Positions 1 to 13,200 of a stretch of 64,000 nt of DNA are shown in pieces. The translations under genes were made by a program, and so were the position numbers. Each line of letters starts with the position of its first letter. The stretch's first letter is position 1. The DNA comes from Smittium mucronatum (taxonomy: Eukaryota > Kickxellomycota > Harpellomycetes > Harpellales > Legeriomycetaceae). The notes beneath the pieces are model-generated. The model saw nothing but the letters and a program-made list of their open reading frames with translations, searched no databases and was not told where the DNA came from. Location: assembly GCA_001953115.1 (NCBI GenBank), contig LSSL01000764.1:1-64000 (forward strand), in the 5' to 3' direction.

Positions 1-12
1 CCCCCCCCCCCC
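1..12. repeat. Poly-C tract at window edge
   Basis: Twelve C residues open the window. Similar C runs border the assembly gap at 35.8-36.4 kb, so this may be a contig edge or another copy of the same kind of tract. Confidence 0.6.
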
Positions 13-885
13 TTTGATAAATAAAAATAATTTATCCCTAAAAAAATAATTTATACCGATTTAAATGGGTAGAATCCTCCCATATCAGAATTTATAATAA
101 TTAAAATGCATACTGGAGAATGATGAGTTTGTTTTGAAATATTAGTAGTACATATATTAGTAAGATAAAAAAAACTTTGAAAAAAGAAATTAAAACAAAA
201 AAAAACAGAAAAATTAATGAGTGGATGTGTTCTAGATCTGTAGATTCAACAAATAAGAAAGATCAAAATCAAAATCAAAATATCACATTTTAATGTAATA
301 AATGAGAAAAAAGTTTGATAAGATTTTCATAGATTAAAAACCTTTTAACTTTCACTATGAGAATTAAAAAGAGGACTCAATGCAAATTTGAAGTTAGTAC
401 ACTTCAAATAAATGGCTTTTTGTTTTTTTGAAATGAAGAGAATAAATTCAAAAAAAAATTCAGAGAAAATTAAAAGAATTCATCTGTAGGAATAAATTAA
501 TACTAAATCAAAACTAAATCAAGTATAAAAGCTTTTATTCATTATTATTAATTAAGGACAAGATAAAAATAAAATAAATTCTTCTAAGAGTCATATCTCA
601 AATTACTAAAAGTAAATTATAATAAAGTATCTTTATATATATTCATTTTTTAATAAAATATCTTTAAAAATAAAGGTAAACGTAAGCTTAAACTTAAACT
701 ATAACCTTATAAAGATTAATAATAATAATAAAAAGAATAAATAAATAAATAAAAACTTTTACCATGACCTAGAAAACAGCCAAATGTATAAGCCTCAACA
801 GTCCTTTTGATCTAACAACTATATACGTTTAGCCGATAGTTATCAATATATTTTTTTTCAGTAGACAAAAGCCCTCGAAACACAA

Positions 886-906
886 ACACACACACACACA
901 CACACA
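886..906. repeat. (CA)n microsatellite
   Basis: An uninterrupted CA dinucleotide run that passes into a short (TA)n run. Confidence 0.85.
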
Positions 907-3900
907 TATATATAGTATAAATTTTAAAAGTAATATATATATTCTATTAAATAAAGCAACTTATTTTAGCAAAAAAAAACAAAAACAAGTTATAAATATA
1001 TGATACCAATTTAACCAAAAAATTGGGGGAATGAATGTCTCCATGAATCATTTTTTTGCTATTTAATATTTTTCAAAAGAAAAAAAAAAGGGATGGTCCA
1101 GTATATATTTAAATCGAAAATATTTGTTAATCCAAATTTACCAAACCGATTAATTTTAATAATAATGTTATTAGAGGCTTATTTTATCTTTCATACCCAA
1201 CCTCACTCCACGAATCTTTTTTATTGATAATACTGTATTTTTTATATATTAATCTCTATAAATAAACTATTTTTTATAAAACTATGTTTGAAAATTTATA
1301 AATATACATTCAGTACTAATGTAATCAAATTTTCTTCAATAAAAATCACAATTTTTAAAAAAAATCCTTAAAACAGAAACAAAATTGAAATTCTGGAAAT
1401 AATGAAAATGTCAGAAATGATTTATCTATTATTTTTTTATATTTAAACCAATAAAATAAAAAATGGATATTCAGAATCTTTTCGAAAGATATTCAAATAA
1501 AATTTAATATTTTATCTTGAATAGATATGTTTGATAATACATAAAATAAAATAAAGCACAATTAATGGATTGGAATATTTTTGCATTTTAGAGAGACCAA
1601 TCATGCTCTAATATCGTTTTTTTAGAGTAACTTAAGGGAATAAATTTCTAAAAAAAAGATCTTTATAAACAAGAAAAGAACTCAATATATAAATGATTAC
1701 TTATTTTTAGAATTTCAAAATATGCAAATATGCATAATAATGATTTAAAAAAACAAATTTACGCTTCAATTTTTTTTAGGGTTACAAAAGAAATAGATGT
1801 TTGGTTTTTTTAGTTGTAGGAAAACAAGAATCAATTTTGGTAAGTTTACAAAATATTAAAAATGCTTTGAAAAATAAAGTCTGAAACCAATTTTATTTAT
1901 CTAATAATGCTCTGGGACATCTGATTCTAGTCCAAAGCATAAAAGTTTACTATTTATGGCAGTTTATTTACTTCTTTTTTTCTGGAATTCGACGGAAATT
2001 AAAAGATAGAAAAATAGTGATATAAGAAGATAATAGGCGAAGAGAAATAAAAAAATACACACTTATAAGTTATAAAAACATTTATTTTCTGTTAAGAGAA
2101 TAAAAACCCCCATTAGATGAGGTTTTATTGAATGGAATTAGAATTTATAAAAAAATTGATATTTAGATGGAAATAATTTGATCCTCATTATTTATTCTTA
2201 ATCATGTCACCACATCTACAGATAATTGTATATTTTTGGTGACTTTTCACTTTCTATATTTATACCAAATATATTATTAACCAGAGAATATAATGCAGGA
2301 AAAAATCGATCAAAGACGAAAAAAAAGTATCTAGCAATTGAAATGATAATATAAATTTAGATAACCCAAGATCTAGAATTTTAACTTTTCGAAACATTTT
2401 TAGTTTAACTTACGTAATCAGGGGCTACTATTTTATCTATATTTTCATTGAGAGATAAATTCATCTAAAACGGGAGAAATGGAATAATAATAATACCTAC
2501 ATAATATCTTAGTTAGGGGCGTTTTCAAATTCTTTTGATACGCTTTAAGAACTTTTAACGGTTTCGCTAACATAGAGATATGTTATATATCTTGAAAATA
2601 AGAGTGAACACATAACTTGGTAAAAACTATGAATTAGTAATATACCCCTATCAAAAAGCGTTTTGAAAATTTATTACAAGTGCGAATAGGCATGATGTAA
2701 GCTTACGAAGTTTTAAATAAATACAAAATTACATGTAGGTTATATAATAATGATACCCCTTAATCAATTTCAGTTTCCTGTTTCACTAAGGCGAATAAAT
2801 ATTATTATACAATTCACCATCCATTTAATACAAATATGTGAAGGAGCCTTTCAATCAATGAAAGAACGACTATGAATACTACAAGCTCTTTATCCCACTT
2901 TATTGGAATTTGAACCTATTAACTTGGGTTTAGTTTTACGTTGTGGAATAGGAGAGATTATTTACTGAGGAAAAAAAAATTGGTGGTTTCAAGAAGGGAT
3001 TTGTATTATTATTTTTAAAATAAATCCGAAAACTCGGAAATTTTAGGGAAAAAATTTAACAAAAATCGCTTCTATTGATTAATTTGTCCTATAGCAATTT
3101 AAATTCTCTATTTCTTTTTTCAATGCTAACCACTGGCTACTTTTTTTTATCAAATCCCCATTCGTTAGTTAATCAATAATTGAGGTTATGAAATTGGCAC
3201 AAATAAATTTGGTATTAAATTAATTTAGCTTTGCTATGTCAGCAAAAAACCATATGTTAAAGTTTCAATCTTTTTTAAAAAACTATAGGCCAAAGCCAAT
3301 TTTTTCTGTATTTTTTCTAGGCATTTTTTGGCTAGTAAATCCAAAACTCCTAATGGATCATTTTGAAATTTTCTTATTGGGGAAATTGCTGATTTCATTT
3401 TTTTAGGTCAATATCATTTTAATTTCAATTATTCTATATGATTTTAAACCATTAATACTTCAAATATACCAGAAGATATGCTAAATAGTAATCAACCACG
3501 TTGAGGGGATGGAAGGCAATTTAAGTTTCTGCAGTAATCCAACCAAAAAAAAAGTACAAAAATATTTTTTAACTAGTTAACATAAAGCAAGTGTTAAAAT
3601 ATGATCTATATTTATTTTTATGGGCAAAGGACGCAAATAAACTAATAGGTATTTTATAACTGAACTCAATACGATGGCTTACTAACTTTACACTGTAAAT
3701 ACAATTTATAAGAATTTGATGAAAAAATATGCTAGAGTTTTAAAAAATGGTATAAGGGGTTATCTCAAACGTAGCTAAGATGTAGGAACGATTTAAATAT
3801 CAAGATTTGTGGCACTTATTGAATTAAGCAGAAGTCTATTAATGAATATGTTTGGTAAAATAGAATTCGTTTAATTTTTGACCACATTTGAGAAATTTTA

Positions 3901-4332
3901 AAATTTTCCGCAGAAATGACGTAAGCTATTTAAAAATATTTTTATCCAAAAAGATCTAATGAAACCGAACCAATTTTTGGTACTATTAAAAGCAATGGGT
4001 ATTGGAGGAATTTTCAATATAAAATCTTTTACCTCTAGCTGAAATATGTTGGATTTTACTTGTCTATCTGATAAGGAACCCATTGAGCTTTTTTTTTGGC
4101 GGATATATTTTTATTTACAAACCTCATAGCCAGTCTCTTTCTCTTTCCAGTATAGTATAGGTTATTTAAAATATATTCAAAATGAGAGTTTGTCAAATCC
4201 AAATTTAAGGCGGAGATGGTGGGGTGGAGATTATCGTTTTAATTTAATTTTATTTTCAAAACTAAAAATAAAAATCAATTAAGCAATTAAGCAATTACGC
4301 TACCTTTTTTATGAGGTTTAAATCGCATTGTT

Positions 4333-4390
4333 TTAACTCTTTCAGGGCCAACGGTACAAAAATTGCGACCAATTTCAATCAATAAAATCG
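4333..4390 (+). mobile_element. Left end of a TTAA-type miniature element (family 1), partial
   Basis: TTAA (4333-4336) is followed by CTCTTTCAGGGCC and then by an 'ACGGTACAAAAAT' segment. This matches the left ends at 34.9 kb and, inverted, at 54.88 kb. I could not find the matching right end, so this copy is truncated or diverged. Confidence 0.5.
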
Positions 4391-6121
4391 GTTTATTTTT
4401 TTAATGCATTAATAATAGGGATAATCTCAAATATCATCAAATAGAAAATCCGAATTTCTCGAATAGAGATTCGATTATTTTTTATTGCTAGAAACAGCTA
4501 AAATTAGATTTCATTTAAATTTTTTTTATTATGATTGGCCCTTGACTTTTATATGTATCTAGTGTTTTGATGACGTAATTACTGGTATTTTTTGAGAAAT
4601 GGATGAGGGTAGTCACTGGGTCACCTTTGTGTAATTATAACATATTTTTTTACCCCGATTATATGACGAAATATGATGACCTAAATGTAGTGGAGCTGGA
4701 AGACGGGGGTCGATTAACAAAGGGGGCTTTTTATAAATAAACAAGATATTCCGATGTATAGATCACTCCAAATGAGATAAATTCAAGTTTAATAAAAAAT
4801 CAACACTGATGTTTATCCAACATATGTATAATTAATCGATGCTTCATTGACGTATTTAGCTCAAAACTTTTGGATTAAATCAATCTGCTATTTCATTAAA
4901 ATTTTATTCTTCAGAATTTCGATGAAGTAAGTGCCCTGTGACTCTGTGAAATGATATTAGACAAAAAAATAAAACCAATAAGATGTGTACAGCTCCAAAC
5001 TACACATTTTGTGATCTTCAAATACCGATTTTATATTCATGAATAGTTAATCATATAGATTAAAAAAAATAAGTGAAATTATAATTAGGTATGGTTTTAT
5101 ATTACATAAAAGTTGGAGAATATTCAGGTGGTGATGATGATTCAGTATAGAGGTTAAAATTATGACAGTCATGAAATATAGAAAAAGCCGAACCATTTTA
5201 TTCCCTTCTTAGTAAATGAAAGATTAATGATATTAAACAGCCTATGAAAGTTAAAAAAATGTATACAATTTCTTTAAAAAAAAGATCTATTGACCATTAA
5301 ATTTATATTTAAGAATTATTTATGGTTTGGAGCAAATAATTAACAACATTTTAAGCTGGGGTATCTCTACGACTCTTTCGGGTGTAGCACATGCCAGATC
5401 ATATGATAAGAATAAACTTTTATAATTGTATATACTTTTAATATGCATGATATCAAACCTCCTAAAAGATCACCAGTAATCTTCCATTTCATTTACACAC
5501 TGGTAATATAATTGATTATACTTCATCAACAAGGTGCCCCTCTCATTTTTACATTCAATGTTCCTAAAGAATTTACATCACGATTACTAATGAATCATTC
5601 GATTTTTCTAGGCTGTTTTATTATATGTCGTATACCCGGTTCATTTATGTTTAATATCAATTTTTCGGATCATTCATAAAAAATCCATATATTCCGAAAA
5701 AAGTCCATCATTACATTATTTATTGATTTTTATACATGCATAGATAAAGATAAACAAGTTTAGTTGTTTTGGAGGGGAGGAGGGTCACTGACATATAAAA
5801 GCATTTACTGAAAGCCAAAAAGGTATGAAATTGACATGATTTAAATTATATTTACAAAAACATAGGTATTGTTCACACAACACAAATAAAAGCGATTTTT
5901 TTGATTCCTCAAAAAAAATATTGATACTCCAGTGAGTGAAAGGTGAGCGGTTTAGGTGAAATAAAATTTATGGCGACATATTTGTTAATGTTTTTTGTCA
6001 AATTTGCTTCGTTACTGAGAATGAAATAAAAATAACCACCTGATTTTATTCAATTAATAAGAGAAGGATGATTAAAAATAATACCAAATGCATGCTATAT
6101 TAAACCATAAAGTGTAAATAC

Positions 6122-6160
6122 TATAACCCTTTCGCCACCATTAATCAATACCCACTTTGG
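6122..6160 (+). mobile_element. Possible TTAA-type miniature element end
   Basis: An ATAA-like target is followed by CCCTTTCGCCACC, similar to the family 2 terminus CTCTTTCGTCGCC near 55.09 kb. No partner end was found. Confidence 0.25.
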
Positions 6161-7402
6161 TTTTCTAAATTTCACAAAAATCCATTAAATCGCTTTTTCG
6201 GGTATGTAGATAAAACCGATTGTAACTCAAGTGTATAGAAAGCAGTTTAAAGACCGATCGTAAACAAAGGCACAATTTAGTTTACTGGTGACTAAAGAGG
6301 TGGACTTTTATATACTATCGCGAGAAGGCAAATATGAAATGCCCAAATAAGGAAATTTAAACAAGTTGTAATACAAATAAAATAAATGGATTTTCATTAA
6401 TTCGTATTAGGAACTAGATCTAGTTTTTTTTTTTTGATTATTTCCATAAATAAGCAGGTTGCTACAAAAATAATCAAGGGTTACAGAGTAAGTAGGATTT
6501 TAGCTTCTGTTATGCATCCTGATTAAGATGTGATGTGTTAGGGTACCAATAATGTAAATAAGTAGATAGTGCAGTGTGTTGGAATTATTACGGATACGAA
6601 ATTCACGTTATTATGTAGAGCAAAGCAATTGATATGATAGATAATATCTTCAATTTTCTTTCCAATCACCGATTTAATTAGTTGGAAACCTGTTAGATGA
6701 TAACAAAGATCATCCCATTTCGATTTACATTTCGATCTAGGAACTGGAGAATATGCTGATTTTTCTCCTGTTCGATTTCATATTGGATGATCATAGTGAT
6801 TGCCAAATTAAATAAAAAATACAAGGGGCGGGGGGAGAGGGGAATCATAATTTGAGACATTTTCCATATTTAGATTATTTATTTGCCGCCAGGCATGAGT
6901 GGAGTATTTGAAAACAGCAACACTTAATTCAGAAAATAGTCTCCAAGCTAATACATCGAAATAAACCCATTTTAGCTATATAGCCCCATAATCCTTATAC
7001 CTCATTTAGTAATATTTCAAACTTCGAATATTTTTCTCTTCGGATCCAATCAGCAAACACATTTACTCATTTGGGATTCACAGAAACACCAGACTCTTTT
7101 TTGCACAAAGTCATAGAGACTAAGTTTTTTATTAAACATAATTGGTCAATGATTTTAGGCGGGGTGTTAAATTTGGAAATGAGTTCTGAATTACCCCCAT
7201 CCAATTATTTTACCTATGAATGAAATTTTAACGAATGAAAATAGATAATTATTGGCTCCAAATATCCGTGATATGAGTGAGGAAACTCTTACTCGGGGAG
7301 CGACCAATTAACTTTAAAGCCTCTCATCTCGATAAAAAAAATAGCGAGCGATTTATAAATTAATGAAATAACACGCTTGGGAGAAAATAAATGAATAGTT
7401 GC

Positions 7403-7440
7403 CTAACCCTTTCAGGATCATAAGAATAGGGTGTTAGGAC
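7403..7440 (+). mobile_element. Possible TTAA-type miniature element end
   Basis: CTAA is followed by CCCTTTCAGGATC, resembling the family 1 terminus. No right end was located. Confidence 0.25.
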
Positions 7441-8880
7441 ATTCCACCTACTCACATTTTTACCTACTTTTTACTCCTATTGGGATTCTAAATTATAAAG
7501 CAAACAGCCTATCAAAAGGTATATTTGTAGCGACAGTGTAAAATAGAAAAAATAGCATATTTTAAGTGGCCAAAAAAGTAGGTGAAATGTACAGTAAATC
7601 TATTGGAAATAGGTCAAATGTCACGTCACCTAAAAATAGGTAGAACTCTTATCTCGAAATGCATTATTTTCCATTTGAAGAAGAATAGAGTTGGACCAGT
7701 AAATAGAAGCTGATTGAAACCAAATATTTATTTTGGTCAAGAATTGAATAAAATATTTTTGTTTCGGATATTGAGTGGGCTTATTAACGGTTTAATTACC
7801 CCTTTCAATGTTGACGATACAAGAGAAGCATCTATTTTTCGGCCAGTACAAAAATATAATATATATTCATATTAGTGGGAGGTTTTATATAATTTTCCAC
7901 CAAATGAAAAGCTGTGTATTTCACAAACACGATTTCGGAATAAATTTGACTTGGAAAGGATTAATGAGAGTTTTGGTTTATTTTCTCGACCCAAAGAAAC
8001 CTAATGTGATAAGCTATTTTATCTCTAGAGCTCCAGCGCTATTATCAGTTTTAAAAAAATCAGTCGATTTCGAAGTCATCAAATAAGTTTTTTTCTTTAT
8101 TCATAACCTAGTTCATTTTTCTAAAAGCCTCCGTGATTTGAGAAAAAGTGTAGTTCTTAAATAAGATAATATATTTGGCATGTTTTAAGAAACACACTTA
8201 TCAAATTTATTTTTGGTAGAATATCGAAAAAAGCTCCACATTTTTGCTAGAACATAAACATGAGTTTAAACTCACTTGAGGTATGTCTCAAGTGGCTAAA
8301 AGATCATGAATATTTTGTTTTTTTATGTTTAATGGATTTATATACAGTTACTTAAGCATATGTTTCATTATTTATGTGCTAAACATGTTGATCGAATTTC
8401 TCACCAATAGTATGCCCTATAACTTAATTTTTTCCCATGAGGAAACGATATTCACTCTAAAAAAGCAACATCTTTCTAGCTGGCTAATTTGGCGGTTGTT
8501 AGATTGATAACTAAATTCATTGTTAACGACTACCGCAGGAAATTATTATAATGTTATTCTCAAAAAACTACAAATCTTCAAGGAATAGACACATACATTT
8601 ATAATTATTCAAATTTGTAGGAATGATACTCTGGTTAAGATTTACTCAGTATTGATATATTATAGATGTGTTTTCATTAATTTAGAATAAAATTTACAGA
8701 AATCCCGGAAATGATAATAGATCAAAAACAACATAAAAAACGCTTATAATGAACATCGATCTAGTTTTTCCCCTAAACCATCAATTGAAAAAAAACATTA
8801 AATGACATTATCGATTATTGAATCAGGATTTTTATTATTAAAATATGCCCGCTACTTCTTTTTTTACCATTGCCATGTGC

Positions 8881-8966
8881 CTATGTTTACTCTAGTAAAC
8901 TTTTTACCAAATACCTTTCCTTTCTATGTTTACTTTAGTAATATTTTTACCAAATATCTTTCCATG
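8881..8966. repeat. 43-bp tandem duplication, two diverged copies
   Basis: Two units starting at 8881 and 8924 both begin CTATGTTTACT. They share TTTTTACCAAATA and end in CTTTCC, with several substitutions between copies. No associated gene is visible. Confidence 0.7.
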
Positions 8967-11676
8967 GTATATTTTTAATAAATAAAAATCCATTAAAATA
9001 TATTTTAATTAGTTTCCACTAGAACAACTTCTTTTCTTTGTAAAAAGGTGTACAAGTAATATTAGTAAAAATATTCTACTTTGTATATCGGGGGAAATTG
9101 AATTTTTTTATTTTCTAAACCAGCATAGCGTACCAAAAAAAATAATTAAATGGTATAATATAAACTAGCTTATGGTCATAATGAAACTTTTATTCATTAT
9201 AATCATAGTCACCTTTGAAAATCAAAAGGATGTGGGAGATGATTAAATTGCGTCGAGAGATTTTTTTTCTTGGAGAATAAAAACATCGGCTCTTCATGAA
9301 ATATTTATTCTCTATACTAAGGCACTTTCCCGATAATGGTACCGACACATAAACCTTTACGTGTATTTATAATTAGTAAGAGATACTTATTTTTCAAACA
9401 TCGTTACTCTAAGCCGCAACTTAAACTACACACTCACCTCTTGTCTTTTTTGGGGAAATAAAAGCTGACATTTATCATGATTTTGACTATGCTCTCCATA
9501 TTAGGAAAAACCATGATCAATGGACCCTTAAAATGGAATCTATTAATTTTACTTTATGAAATTATTATATAACCCTTTTCGGCCGAAAGAGAAAATAAAT
9601 TCATACTCGTGTATGAAACATATTTAATTGGTTAATTATTAGTGTACCCAATAAAGCAATTTGATATTAGTCCAATATTAACACTGGCCACAAATAGAAT
9701 ATTATTTTAGAAAAAAATGGTCCTGAAAGTGCTTATCTGGGCTGGAAAAAGAACGGGTTGATAGCATGTCCTTGGTCCCTGTTCAACTCTGGAAAGAAAT
9801 CATAATTCCGAATTAGCAAGAACATCCTTTTTTTAATCAATAAAGTTTACATTCGCCCTGAATTATTGAAGCTAATATTATTTCTATAAATGGAAAATTG
9901 AGCGTAGTTTTTTAACAAAATATAACTATTTTAAGAACGATTCCATTAAAATAAAAAACAAAAAAACAGATGGTATCCGATTTCCTTCCAATAAAAATTT
10001 CACTTACCAATTATTACCATTCAGTCTAGTCATGTTTAGTATAATTCTACTTTTTGATTCCCTAAAATACCTGCCAGAAAAATGTGATTAATTATTTCCG
10101 CCAATTTAGAAGTACAAACTCAGACGTAACCAAATCTTGACTGAATAGGGCATGAACAATTCACATTAATTAAAAATAGTCTTGATTACGTAACAGTAAA
10201 TATTCGGGCAGGTGGTGGTAAGATGACTTGATATAACGATATTTTAAACTCAAAGCACAATTCTTATGCCCTTTCTCAGCAATTGAATTATTATGGATTC
10301 ATATTGTGCAAATGAGGAAAGAGAAATACTGCGAATCACATAGGGAGTGTATTGTGCATGTTATTAGGACTAGAGGAAAAGCAAGATGACAATCAAAAAA
10401 ATATCCTTGAAAAAGGATCCTTTGATTGACAAATGGCGTTCTAAAAAGAACAACCAAGCTGGAGGAATTGAAACGCATATTGTGAAGTGAATTCTTCTAA
10501 TAAAGATTTGATTTGCCAATCTATTGATTGTTAGGATAATCAGACTTTCACAGCGCTCATTGTATCTAGATACAAAGACGTGTACAAAGGGAACTTTTTC
10601 CAATTTCTTAAAATAATTGTTGGGGGAATTTATGCTGAACTAATACCAGTTTCCAACCCACAACAGCACTACTCCTCTCGCGTCTCCACTCCCCATGACT
10701 GACAAACAGAATGCACAAAGGGGGCATGCGCCAATCGTATTGGGTAATCCGTTTATCACATACCCTGGTGATTTTTTTAAAGGATATGATTGGACTACTG
10801 GTTGAAATCTGTAAAGTGATTCATCTAGCTTGTTCGAATTAATAAAAATAAATGAAGTTGTTGGCTAAAATCATAGGGGCTCTGAGATTCCTGCTAACGT
10901 GTGATTACTGTTTATGGCTACACAGATTGAAAAGAGAAGAGAAAAGATTTGTTGTTGCATTCAAGGCAATTAAACGAGTCAATCAGCTATGACTGAAAAA
11001 GCACATTGCCAAAGACAGTAGTTGTCATCCATTCCTTATTGACGTTTCTTTATATCGTTCACAGTATGAAACCTATAATTGCTGGGAGATCTTTTTATAG
11101 CAATTGTTTCAGACTAAATTACCAAATTAGGAAATTCAGCTTGACAATAAACACTTTCTGATACTGGTTGGGATTCAGGTCCAGATAGGAAAATAGCAAA
11201 AACAAGCAATTGGAATCTCTTTCTGGCATGAATGTCATCGCAGAAAACAGCTGAGATGTGGATTTCGGATATCCGGCAATTTTTTATTTTTTATTCGCAA
11301 TTGTCATTATTTTTGATGTCAATTAATTCCTGGGAGTGATTGTGTCTTTACTTTTTGGTGTCTTGCGAAAAATTCCATGCTCGAGTTTGCCTCCATCAAG
11401 ATTCGTCCTTTTCTTTTTCCTTACCGCATTTGACTGAATATTAAATATGCCAGATTCGCAGCATTTCTAATTAATTAATACCGAATTGTTCACTGTTGCC
11501 TTTCTGGCCACTCATGCTTTTCCTGATCGTCTTTTATTTTTCCAATGATTTCTCTACATATTACTTGATCTGGGAGGTGGACAAGTGTACAAGATTTCAT
11601 TATATTTTGCTCTTCGCCGCCCTTTGCTCTCATTTTTTCTCTTTCTCAGCCTTATATTCAACTGCATTGTATTTTC

Positions 11677-11684
11677 TATATAAA
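11677..11684 (+). promoter_or_regulatory. Possible TATA box (distal)
   Basis: TATATAAA lies inside the pyrimidine-rich stretch about 300 nt before the kinase start codon. In AT-rich DNA this match is weak evidence by itself. Confidence 0.25.
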
Positions 11685-11798
11685 CTACATTCTTTTTTTT
11701 CTCTCTTTTTCAAATTTCTCATTCTGTACTCATTCTCGCCTGGGGTTACTACTCTTCTTGCAATTAGTAATATTTTTTAGCCTTAAATTCTCTAGCTT

Positions 11799-11806
11799 TA
11801 TAAAAA
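11799..11806 (+). promoter_or_regulatory. Possible TATA box of the kinase gene
   Basis: TATAAAAA about 170 nt upstream of the kinase ATG, just after the pyrimidine-rich block. It is the best-placed TATA candidate, but start-site data are lacking. Confidence 0.35.
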
Positions 11807-11976
11807 CCCTGCTTTTATCAACTTGCATAGTACTTTATACTTTTTAATCAATATTGATACTCTTATTTAATCTCTATTAATCCCTAGGGGCTAATATATT
11901 CTCCTTTCAATTATTGTACAGCAAACACTATTCATTTTCAAAATCTTAATATCAACAAAAAAGAATAATATTTAGG

Positions 11977-13200
11977 ATGAGTTGCGTCAAAAAAGCTCAA
12001 AAAAAATCTGGTTCCATGCTGGGTCACTCCATAGACAATGGAAGCCTCCAATTTATAAAATTAATAGGTGTGGGGACTTATGGTGAAGTATATAAAACCA
12101 TACATAGAGGTCAAAACAAAGAATATGCTGTCAAGGTCCTTGAAAGGAAAAAGAATAAAATTACTGACCAAGCCCTAGAGGAGCCTTTTGTTGATGCTCG
12201 TCTCCTCAGCATGGAAATTAGGCTGTATGCAAAGATTCCTCCCCACCCAAATATTATCAGACTCGAAAGAATTTTACACACCCGTGATCAACTGTTTATT
12301 GTAATGGAGAACTGTTCGGGTGGTGATTTATATGAGAACATATCTGGAAACCCACATTTCCATCTCCCTGGAAATGATGCTTTAATCAAAAGACTCTTCA
12401 TTCAACTATTAAATGCTGTAAGTCACTGTCACAGATATGGTGTTTATCATAGAGATTTGAAGCCTGAAAACATTCTTGTTACTCAAGATGGTCTTAACGT
12501 AAAGCTGATAGACTTTGGGCTGTCTACTGATAAGCAATGGAGTAATGAAATCGGATGTGGTTCAGCTTACTACATGAGCCCAGAAAGCCAAGGCGGGCTT
12601 GATTCTAAAACAACGCATTATGCCACAGCTCCTAATGATGTGTGGGCTTTAGGTATAATTCTAATAAACCTTGCCACCGGAAGAAATCCATGGAATAGGG
12701 CTCATTTATCCGACTCATTATTTTGCAGATATCTAAAGGACAAATCATTTCTCTGCCAGGCTATTAATGCCACACCAAGCTTCTCCCATATAATTCAAAG
12801 GGCTATTGAAGTAGACCCAATGAAGAGATGTACAATTTATGAATTGAAAGAGTTGGTCGAGAACTGTAAGCAATTTATTTGCTCCAGATCACTATTCCTC
12901 TCTAATACATCCAAGGAACCAAGCGAAAATGTTAGTCCAAATTCAAGAATTTATAATGATAAAATTACAAGGGTGACAAATGATCTTTCTGATAAAACAA
13001 TTAATTCTGAAGAAGGGTATAGCGTTGCCAGAAAATCTTCAAGTCCTAATAAGATTGATTTTTTCAAGAATCAATTTGTTGCTCAAGAGGTTCATAATAA
13101 TGTTGAAATTACCGAAGATTATAACACTGGAGTTTATATTGATTCAGCAAACTATTTAAATTCTTACAATATTTTCCACCATAAGCAGATGATGAGCTAA
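11977..13200 (+). CDS. Serine/threonine protein kinase, Ran1/Sks1-like
   Basis: A single-exon 407-residue protein with a complete protein kinase domain at about residues 25-298. Visible elements are the glycine loop GVGTYG (31-36), ATP-anchoring Lys53 in AVK, a likely helix-C Glu80, the catalytic loop HRDLKPEN with Asp160 and Asn165, DFG (179-181), the SPE motif (201-203) and DVWALG (221-226). The N-terminal 'LGHSIDNGSLQFIKLIG' layout and 'LINLATGRNPW' after DVWALG are typical of the fungal Ran1/Pat1-Sks1-Vhs1 group, which acts in nutrient and meiosis control. The tail (about 300-407) is rich in Ser and Asn and has no domain I recognise. All catalytic residues are present, so an active kinase is expected. 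The ATG follows 'TATTTAGG', which could also be a splice acceptor, so a 5' intron cannot be excluded. The subfamily call is by eye. Confidence 0.85.
   Translation: MSCVKKAQKKSGSMLGHSIDNGSLQFIKLIGVGTYGEVYKTIHRGQNKEYAVKVLERKKNKITDQALEEPFVDARLLSMEIRLYAKIPPHPNIIRLERILHTRDQLFIVMENCSGGDLYENISGNPHFHLPGNDALIKRLFIQLLNAVSHCHRYGVYHRDLKPENILVTQDGLNVKLIDFGLSTDKQWSNEIGCGSAYYMSPESQGGLDSKTTHYATAPNDVWALGIILINLATGRNPWNRAHLSDSLFCRYLKDKSFLCQAINATPSFSHIIQRAIEVDPMKRCTIYELKELVENCKQFICSRSLFLSNTSKEPSENVSPNSRIYNDKITRVTNDLSDKTINSEEGYSVARKSSSPNKIDFFKNQFVAQEVHNNVEITEDYNTGVYIDSANYLNSYNIFHHKQMMS

Larger units (their letters stand above)
1..10000. other. Gene-free AT-rich region with scattered transposon ends
   Basis: I see no gene here. 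The longest open frames are about 60-92 codons, have low-complexity translations and carry no recognisable motif. The sequence opens with 12 C at the left edge of the window. It holds a (CA)n run near 886-906, a diverged 43-bp tandem duplication at 8881-8966, and several isolated ends that begin CCCTTT or CTCTTTC after a TTAA-like tetranucleotide (about 4337, 6127, 7407, 9573). It is less AT-rich than the deserts at 16-29 kb and 36-50 kb and may be decayed repeat DNA. Confidence 0.6.
10001..11976. other. Long upstream region of the kinase gene
   Basis: This stretch is visibly less AT-rich than the deserts and has no convincing coding exon. It contains a CCAAT pentamer in 'GCGCCAATCG' near 10,730 and, from about 11,560 to 11,760, a strongly pyrimidine-rich stretch. 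Such a layout is common for fungal promoters and 5' leaders. Acceptor-like sites (for example the AG after 'TTGTA' near 11,920) would allow a 5' UTR intron, but no donor stands out. Confidence 0.5.

Noticed and set aside
7808..8086. 92-codon plus-strand frame
   Set aside because: No recognisable motif, isolated, with composition like the surrounding non-coding DNA. It may be decayed transposon sequence, but I cannot support it.
11496..11780. 94-codon frame upstream of the kinase
   Set aside because: The translation is dominated by Phe, Leu and Ser from a pyrimidine-rich stretch. It is better explained as promoter or leader.
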